Below are positions 31,240 to 36,441 of a stretch of DNA of 36,441 nucleotides, in pieces. The DNA lies in the NCBI GenBank assembly GCA_002428325.1, contig DIVR01000011.1:1-36441 (forward strand). The letters run 5' to 3'. The stretch comes from a bacterium UBP4_UBA6127 (GTDB taxonomy: Bacteria; UBP4; UBA4092). The notes under the pieces are model-generated. The model made no database searches and was not told where the DNA came from. It saw only the letters and a list, made by a program, of their open reading frames with translations. Each line of letters opens with the position of its first letter. Position 1 is the first letter of the stretch. Both the position numbers and the translations under genes were made by a program.

Positions 31240-31431
31240 ATGTTTGATGAAGAAAAATTTAAACATTATTTGGAAAGTCCTGAAGCAGTAAAGAAATGTA
31301 TGAGCAGGGGCGAAATGGATGAAAATAAGAGTAGTGGGATTTATCCTGTTTTTAATGAAGAAGACCGTCAGAGTTTTCATGCTTTGTTGAGTGGCTCTCT
31401 TATTATTCCACCTAAAAAAAATGATTTTTAA
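31240..31431 (+). CDS. Small acidic protein, unknown
   Basis: A 63-residue protein starting MFDEEKFKHYLESPEAVKKC; not recognised. The ATG at 31240, 9-10 nt after GGGGGT, is preferred over a GTG/ATG at 31225 that would include the ribosome site. The first half is charged and helical, with one cysteine (KKCMSRGEMDEN); the second half, SGIYPVFNEEDRQSFHALL, ends in LIIPPKKNDF. A near-consensus promoter with an operator-like repeat drives it, and a hairpin follows, so it is a complete one-gene unit. It lies at the edge of the AT-rich segment, convergent with the 967-aa HELGH gene. An antitoxin, small regulator or anti-defence protein would all fit; none is shown. Confidence 0.6.
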   Translation: MFDEEKFKHYLESPEAVKKCMSRGEMDENKSSGIYPVFNEEDRQSFHALLSGSLIIPPKKNDF

Positions 31432-31482
31432 TATATTCTAGCCAGATTATTATCCAAAGGTTGAAACCATAGAAAACTTCAA

Positions 31483-31509
31483 AAGGAGTTTTGTGACACA
31501 AAACTTTTT
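31483..31509 (+). terminator. Terminator-like hairpin after the 63-aa gene
   Basis: AAGGAGTTTTGTG, central A, CACAAAACTTTTT: the stem closes with two G-T pairs and its 3' side ends in a T-run. It begins about 50 nt after the stop. Confidence 0.5.
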
Positions 31510-31630
31510 CTGGGTCGGTGGTTTAATTATTCAGATGAAATATTCTAAATAGTGTTGCCTTTGAGAAGCATCCTTTTATTAGTTCATTTTTGTTTTCCCT
31601 CTTTTCCTAGAGATGAAAAAGCAAAATAAT

Positions 31631-31645
31631 CAGATTTTTAATCTG
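31631..31645 (-). terminator. Weak hairpin downstream of the HELGH gene
   Basis: CAGATT-TTT-AATCTG; on the minus strand ATTATTTT follows, and on the plus strand TTTAT. It lies about 140 nt past the stop of the minus-strand gene. Confidence 0.35.
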
Positions 31646-31785
31646 TTTATAACTATTCTTTAAATATGTATTCTACTTAGTCACTCCGTTTAATATAAGC
31701 AATTTTGTGTTTCATGGTTGCAATTTAAAACTTTATAGGGAGTTATTTTAGATGTTTTTATGTTTAGTTATAATAGAAATGGAAT

Positions 31786-34689
31786 TTAATTATTAATCCG
31801 TTGATCTGGAGATAATAAAGATCTTAGGTTATACATTTTATACTCCTGGGATTCACCCCATAAGCTTCTCAAAAAAGTCATTCTCATACGGAAATATATT
31901 TTTCTGGTTTCTGGGTCAGCAGAAAAGAGTGTTCCTAATGAATCTATCATTAATGGAGCTGCGTTCTCATTGAAAGATGGAAGATTCATTTCATCCCTTA
32001 TTAGAAATATTTCATCATCTTTAATTAATTCGTATATTGATTTTAAATAGGCATAATTTAGTTTAATTACAAACTCCCCGAAATCATCAGCATTTTCCTT
32101 GTAGATAATATTTCCATCTTTTATATCACCTTCCATCTTGATAATACTTTTTTGTATTCGATAGTTTCCTATTTGATTAAAGTTAATGTGAGGATGGCTA
32201 TTTATTATTATTTGATTTGCATCTTTCAAAATACTCATAGGATTAGCATTCTGTTCATTTATTAACTTATCAAATAAATCCATTTTATCTTTTAAACGTT
32301 CTGCTTCTATTTTTCCATCATTATTCATATTACATAATGAAATATCCATGTTCCAAGGGCTATTGTTTTTATATTTTAAAAAAGTATCAATACAAAATAA
32401 TCTATCTTTCGAATAACATATTTCCATGACAAGACAATATCGATATAGGAGAGAAATCATTAATTCTTCAGAATGGGGAGTCGCAAGAAAAGAACCCCAG
32501 AAATGCTTAGAATATAATTCAATATTATCTAAGAATCCAAAGTGGCAAAGAAATAAATCACAGAATACATCGTTAATAGCAAAAGCGAGTTGTCTAAAAT
32601 TATAAATCGTTTCATGACGTATTTTGTGTATAATATCCGTTTTAGTTTTTAGATTAATTCCTATATCTTTAAATCTATTATCAGAATTTAGGATGTAATG
32701 TCCTAACTCATGATAGAGATTTGACCATTTCTCAGGTTGATAAAGATGTGAGAGGTTCATCTTAATTACCGATCCGATTAATGGTGTACAATTAATACCT
32801 TGGTCACAACTAATCTGAGTAAGTCCAAATCTATTCTTTTCTTCTGATACCATAAAACTAAGAATAGAATTCATAAATCCATCCATACAAGTTAGAATAT
32901 GTTGAGAACCACCTTTATAATACATTGTTATGTCTGTAATATCCTTGGTATATAGGCCAGAATAAAACCGTTGAGTGAAAGATTTATGAAAGCATTCCAA
33001 AGCATCTGGAAAGATTTTGTGAAGCATTTCTAAATCTTTAAATAAATCGTAACCACTTCCCCTAATATTATCTGCTCCTGAGGCATTATATTTATTAATG
33101 ACACCTTTAATAGTTCCTCCGCAGTCTCTTTCAAGTATATTCACCTGAGCCTCTATCCAGGATATGTAATCACATAAACCGTTAAGAAAAGAATAAAGTT
33201 CTAGATAAGAATCAATACATGGATAATCTTTTACCATATTATTGAAAAGAGAAAAAGCATGAGAAAACAACGTTATAAGGTTGTCTGATGCATTGCATTT
33301 AATCAAAAATTTAAGAAGATTGGCAATTTTATCATGATCAAACCCACATTTTGATTGTAAATCATCAGCTATGGTTAGGTGAATATCAGATATGTTTTTA
33401 GTTTCAAAGGATACTTCAATACCAACATTGGTAATTGTTCCATACATATGTTTTCGAGTAGCATCATCAAAACGTAATTTATATAAATCCGCTAAAAAAC
33501 TTGGGAGATCAATAAAATTATAATTATTATTCGCATCATGCCTATTTATGACACTACAGAAATCATTGCATAAAGGTCGATAAATATCTTTTGGAAAACT
33601 ACAAGTATTTATACCTTCATTGTAATAATTACATGGGTATTCCAAAACGGTATTATTCCATCCATTAAAAACAATTTTTAGAGTCTTTCCACCTTCTGTG
33701 TCACTATCAAAATGGGGAGCTATCTTTTTGGTTAGTTCAGATATATGGCCAGGCTTTGTGTATATAGATGTAAAAGGTCTAACACGATTTCCCTTGAGTT
33801 CATCTAATATATCTTTATGATTATTGAGATTACTTAATATATTATCTTTGTTAAAATCACAATCAACTAAATTAGCCAATATATCATATTGGAAACCAAG
33901 AATTATATTGGTTGTACTGAACAAATGAATATCTTCATTTTTTAACAGGTCACTAAAATCTTTCTTTCTGATATCACTTGGAAAGAAATTTTCAATATTC
34001 TGGAATGTTATCTTTCGTAAATCAGCATATATTTGCATGATATCTGAGTAATTGTTGGCAAATATTAATAAAGTGATTTCATTCCAACCCATTGAATCAA
34101 TAATAAATACTCTTGATGAATTTGGCCCTTCGGGGATATGTATTCTTTCTTTATTTCTATTATCTGACCTGACTCCACATTGAGCCCAAGAAGTATGGTC
34201 TAGGATCAACTCCTTTATAGGGTTCGCTAGATGATTGCCATATTCTATATTATATAAACTGTTGATTTTAAACTGGGCAATTCCAATTAACTTTTCGTAC
34301 AATTGATGAGGATTTTTGATTATATCATTTTTTAGTGAAATACTTTCGGTAGGCAGTGAACCATAAATAAATTGGTGGATTGTAGGCTTATTTAAAAATG
34401 GCAATCGAAGAAAAACATCAAAATCATCAATTAATGTTATTGTAGCTAAATCAAAAGAACCAAATGTGCAGTATGTAGCGGGTTTATATAAAGATGAAAA
34501 ATTATCAAGTATTCTTTCAATCTCATCTCCATTTTTATATTTTGCCGCTAAGTAACTTTCAATTATTTCTTGATGAGTTGATTTGTATTCCTCATAAAAC
34601 TTTTTGAGATGGTTATTATGAAAATCTATTTCCTGACCGGGACCCACTCCGAATAAAGATATTAAAACACCAAGTTCACTTATAGCCAT
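31786..34689 (-). CDS. Large HELGH-motif protein, putative zinc metallopeptidase, unknown family
   Basis: A 967-residue soluble protein without signal peptide or clear membrane spans; not recognised. A gluzincin-like motif, LYHELGHYIL, gives H660, E661 and H664. It is preceded by an edge-strand-like IGSVIKMNLSHLY, and about 45 residues later by NDVFCDLFLCHFGF, where D707 or D711 could be the third zinc ligand. The N-terminal 110 residues carry CTFGSFDLATITLIDDFDVFLR (76-91 core FGSFD and IDDFD), whose acidic pairs look structured. The start at 34689 follows AAGGAG by 6 nt; the ATG at 34713 lies before that site. The gene is far AT-richer than the rest of the window and stands alone, so transfer is likely. 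A defence or conflict effector is one guess. Confidence 0.75.
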   Translation of the reverse strand: MAISELGVLISLFGVGPGQEIDFHNNHLKKFYEEYKSTHQEIIESYLAAKYKNGDEIERILDNFSSLYKPATYCTFGSFDLATITLIDDFDVFLRLPFLNKPTIHQFIYGSLPTESISLKNDIIKNPHQLYEKLIGIAQFKINSLYNIEYGNHLANPIKELILDHTSWAQCGVRSDNRNKERIHIPEGPNSSRVFIIDSMGWNEITLLIFANNYSDIMQIYADLRKITFQNIENFFPSDIRKKDFSDLLKNEDIHLFSTTNIILGFQYDILANLVDCDFNKDNILSNLNNHKDILDELKGNRVRPFTSIYTKPGHISELTKKIAPHFDSDTEGGKTLKIVFNGWNNTVLEYPCNYYNEGINTCSFPKDIYRPLCNDFCSVINRHDANNNYNFIDLPSFLADLYKLRFDDATRKHMYGTITNVGIEVSFETKNISDIHLTIADDLQSKCGFDHDKIANLLKFLIKCNASDNLITLFSHAFSLFNNMVKDYPCIDSYLELYSFLNGLCDYISWIEAQVNILERDCGGTIKGVINKYNASGADNIRGSGYDLFKDLEMLHKIFPDALECFHKSFTQRFYSGLYTKDITDITMYYKGGSQHILTCMDGFMNSILSFMVSEEKNRFGLTQISCDQGINCTPLIGSVIKMNLSHLYQPEKWSNLYHELGHYILNSDNRFKDIGINLKTKTDIIHKIRHETIYNFRQLAFAINDVFCDLFLCHFGFLDNIELYSKHFWGSFLATPHSEELMISLLYRYCLVMEICYSKDRLFCIDTFLKYKNNSPWNMDISLCNMNNDGKIEAERLKDKMDLFDKLINEQNANPMSILKDANQIIINSHPHINFNQIGNYRIQKSIIKMEGDIKDGNIIYKENADDFGEFVIKLNYAYLKSIYELIKDDEIFLIRDEMNLPSFNENAAPLMIDSLGTLFSADPETRKIYFRMRMTFLRSLWGESQEYKMYNLRSLLSPDQRINN

Positions 34690-35040
34690 TACAATCTCCT
34701 TGTAGAAAATCATTCATAAAGGATATGGATTAAATTATGGTGCTTAATTCATTTCCCCAAAATATTTCGTTAGTGGAAATCTCTCAATTTATAATAATTA
34801 TTTAATTAATGCAAGTATTTATTCGAAGAAATTAATAAGTAATATGGACGAAATCATATTACAGATATAACTGAAAACAAAGTAATTAGATTTGAGGTTT
34901 ACTATATCAAAGGAAAATCTGAATTTAATTGTAAGGTATGTTCTGTAAAAATAACCTGAATTTCCTATTATTTTAAGGAAGACTTAATAACTTTTTCAAT
35001 ATTTAGAAGAAAAGAAATAATTCGTGATGGAATAATAGCC
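34690..35040. other. AT-rich gene-free stretch
   Basis: About 350 bases upstream of the HELGH gene. It should contain the promoter of that gene, but no pair of boxes stands out from the AT-rich background. An open frame of 39 codons at 34843-34959 (+) without start codon may be a gene remnant. Confidence 0.5.
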
Positions 35041-35062
35041 GGCGGGGTCATTTGACTCCGCC
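35041..35062 (-). terminator. Hairpin after the DAHP synthase gene
   Basis: GGCGGGGTCA-TT-TGACTCCGCC, a 10-bp stem with one G-T pair, 28 nt past the stop on the minus strand. The following bases are AT-rich but have no true T-run. It marks the right border of the AT-rich segment. Confidence 0.6.
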
Positions 35063-35089
35063 AGTATGTTTAGAAGTTATAAGAGAAGA

Positions 35090-36121
35090 TTAATAAACAA
35101 AATCAGAGATACGCTTAATGAGGTTTTCGGTATCTTCCCAGCCAATACAGGGATCGGTGATAGATTGGCCAAAGACATTGCCATTAATATCCTGAGCCCC
35201 TTCCACAATGAAGGATTCAATCATCAGTCCTTTAACCATATCTTTAATGATTTCTGACTGTTGCCTATTTTTCATAATTTCCAGGGAGATTCGGAGTTGT
35301 TCTTTATATTGTTTAGCCGAGTTAGCATGGTTGGCATCCACCAGGATAGCCGGATTTTTCAGTTTACGCTGGATATACATTTCAGAAAGCAGTTTCAAAT
35401 CCTCAAAATGGTAATTCGGGATACACTGTCCATATTGGTTGAAGGCTCCCCTGAGGATACAATGGGTGAGGGGGTTTCCCGGGGTTCGGACTTCCCATCC
35501 GTTATAGATGAAATCCTGGGGAATCTGAGCCGCATGGACTGAATTCAACATAACATCCAAATCGCCGGAGGTAGGGTTTTTCATGCCGGCCGGAACATCC
35601 ATCCCGCTGACCGTGAGCCGATGGAACTGGTCTTCCACCGACCTGGCTCCGATAGCCACATAACTTAATATGTCATCCAGGTAAGGGAAATTGTTGGGAT
35701 AAAGCATCTCATCGGCAGCCGATAACCCTGTTTCCTCAAAAGACCGGATATGCATTCTGCGAATGGCTTTCAGGCCTTCCAGCATATTGGGATTATCCTG
35801 AGGGTTGGGCTGATGGGCCATCCCCTTATATCCTGAGCCGGTGGTCCTGGGTTTATTGGTGTAAATCCGGGGGATAATCAGGATACTGTCTTTGACTTTC
35901 TCCTGGATTTTTGCCAGCCTGCCGGTGTAATCGCAGACCGCATTTTCGTCATGGGCAGAACAAGGCCCAATGACTAAAATAAATTTATTATTTTCCCGGC
36001 AAAAGACTTTTCGGATGGCAGCATCCCGTAAGGATTTAAGTTTCTGTAATTCAGGGGATAAGGGAATCTCCTGTTTGATTTCTTCCACCGTAGGAATCTG
36101 GCAGATATATTGAAATGGCAT
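35090..36121 (-). CDS. aroF: DAHP synthase, class I alpha (AroF/G/H type)
   Basis: A 343-residue enzyme that condenses phosphoenolpyruvate and erythrose 4-phosphate, the first step of the shikimate pathway. Metal and substrate residues are in place: the cysteine in LVIGPCSAHDE, the KPRTTGSGYKG loop (in E. coli KPRTTVGWKG), AIGARSVEDQFHR, KNPTSGDL, the histidine in DANHANS, the glutamate in MIESFIVEG and the last DPCIGWEDTE. Length matches the E. coli isoenzymes. AAGGAG lies 11 nt before the ATG. Which aromatic amino acid inhibits it cannot be read from sequence alone, so the symbol stands for the AroF/G/H group. No leader peptide or T-box is evident upstream. Confidence 0.92.
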   Translation of the reverse strand: MPFQYICQIPTVEEIKQEIPLSPELQKLKSLRDAAIRKVFCRENNKFILVIGPCSAHDENAVCDYTGRLAKIQEKVKDSILIIPRIYTNKPRTTGSGYKGMAHQPNPQDNPNMLEGLKAIRRMHIRSFEETGLSAADEMLYPNNFPYLDDILSYVAIGARSVEDQFHRLTVSGMDVPAGMKNPTSGDLDVMLNSVHAAQIPQDFIYNGWEVRTPGNPLTHCILRGAFNQYGQCIPNYHFEDLKLLSEMYIQRKLKNPAILVDANHANSAKQYKEQLRISLEIMKNRQQSEIIKDMVKGLMIESFIVEGAQDINGNVFGQSITDPCIGWEDTENLIKRISDFVY

Positions 36122-36222
36122 AATATTAATTGCTCCTTGGTCATTAATAGGGAGTCTGATAATCCCAACTATCAGGTAAGGTCTGTAAAACTCAGGGAAG
36201 CCTGACGAAAAACAGCCAATAC

Positions 36223-36250
36223 TAAAATTTTACCTTGAAACAGGGTAAAT
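36223..36250 (-). terminator. Hairpin after the CBS-domain gene
   Basis: On the minus strand TTTACC-CTG, loop TTT, CAA-GGTAAA (one mismatch) is followed by ATTTTAG. It lies about 20 nt past the stop codon at 36270. Confidence 0.45.
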
Positions 36251-36269
36251 GGGGAAATCTCCGGCCTTC

Positions 36270-36441
36270 TTAGAACCCCCAGGTGCTGCCTTTGGATTTA
36301 AGGGTCGATTTGATCATCAGGAATTCTCCCACATTCTCCGAGGTCAAAAGTCCCACCAGTTCCCCTCCATAAAGGACAGGCAGGGTGGTGCAGGAACATT
36401 CCTGAAGCCTTTGGAAAGCCCAATCCAGAATATCTCCCGGT
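36270..36441 (-). CDS. C-terminal CBS domain of a probable site-2 protease, partial
   Basis: The gene enters from the right edge; only the last 56 residues are visible, up to the TAA at 36270. They read as the end of a CBS domain: LDWAFQRLQECSCTTLPVL, then YGGELVGLLTSENVGEFLMI, then a short tail KSTLKSKGSTWGF. The wording ELVGLLTSENVGEFLMI is typical of the C-terminal CBS pair of M50 (site-2 protease family, SpoIVFB-like) membrane zinc proteases, in which CBS domains bind adenine nucleotides. The protease part is outside the window, so the assignment is inference from this tail. It lies upstream of the DAHP synthase gene on the same strand, 148 nt away, with its own hairpin. Confidence 0.65.
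   Translation of the reverse strand, partial: PGDILDWAFQRLQECSCTTLPVLYGGELVGLLTSENVGEFLMIKSTLKSKGSTWGF

Larger units (their letters stand above)
31432..31785. other. Gene-free stretch with two hairpins
   Basis: This 354-base AT-rich stretch lies between two convergent genes. Apart from hairpins at 31483-31509 and 31631-31645 I see no gene, RNA or repeat in it. Confidence 0.6.

Noticed and set aside
34843..34959. 39-codon plus-strand open stretch upstream of the HELGH gene
   Set aside because: It has no start codon or ribosome site, and frames of this length arise by chance in such AT-rich DNA.
34861..35062. Transposase or integrase explaining the AT-rich segment
   Set aside because: No such gene, terminal inverted repeat or target duplication is visible around 31.1-35.06 kb; transfer is inferred from composition only.

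Overview
The window reads as chromosome of an anaerobic, rod-shaped, Gram-negative-type bacterium. The gene style (energy-converting membrane complex, molybdenum hydroxylase, DUF169, PBP2, UppP) fits an uncultured anaerobic lineage, but no rRNA or ribosomal protein gene is present and I cannot name the phylum. Most genes share one moderate base composition. Two stretches are visibly AT-richer and look acquired: the transporter at 13985-15040 and the 31.1-35.0 kb segment.

Region 1 (1-1325): the start of a secreted TPR-like protein and a small membrane protein on the minus strand, then a regulatory stretch with two TTTTGAC-N4-GTCAAAA palindromes, an extended -10 promoter and a tandem 10-bp repeat. 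Region 2 (1326-9473): a regulator joining a MerR/excisionase-type helix-turn-helix to a PTS EIIA domain, followed by six tightly packed genes for a complex built like formate hydrogenlyase/hydrogenase-4 (HyfB, C, E, F, G and a fused HyfH-HyfI). The large subunit has lost all four cysteines that hold the NiFe centre, so this is an Ehr-type (energy-converting hydrogenase-related) complex rather than a hydrogenase: an ion-pumping, complex I-like module with an unknown electron partner.

Region 3 (9474-18090): an orphan soluble protein, a YqaA/DedA membrane protein, a subclass B1 metallo-beta-lactamase with every zinc ligand, a MATE exporter with an inverted repeat directly upstream, YjbQ, a DMT transporter with a histidine-rich tail, an M42 aminopeptidase, UppP and an HD-domain protein. 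Region 4 (18150-22680): a membrane-tethered T2SSE_N/MshEN protein, the elongation transpeptidase PBP2, and an ABC-2 transporter pair overlapping it. Region 5 (22697-28461): a molybdenum hydroxylase locus with MocA-like nucleotidyltransferase, FAD-like subunit with altered flavin loops, 2Fe-2S subunit, a PfkB-family kinase and the large molybdopterin subunit.

Region 6 (28462-31110): a minus-strand DUF169-MFS operon whose promoter -35 lies inside one of the palindromes, then REP-like hairpins and two more palindromes. Region 7 (31110-35060): AT-rich island with a 63-aa gene behind a near-consensus promoter and a 967-aa protein of unknown family carrying an HELGH zinc-peptidase motif. Region 8: DAHP synthase and the C-terminal CBS domain of a probable site-2 protease, both minus strand.

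The strongest candidates for something undescribed are the cysteine-less complex with its EIIA-type regulator, the paired palindrome family, and the AT-rich HELGH protein island.
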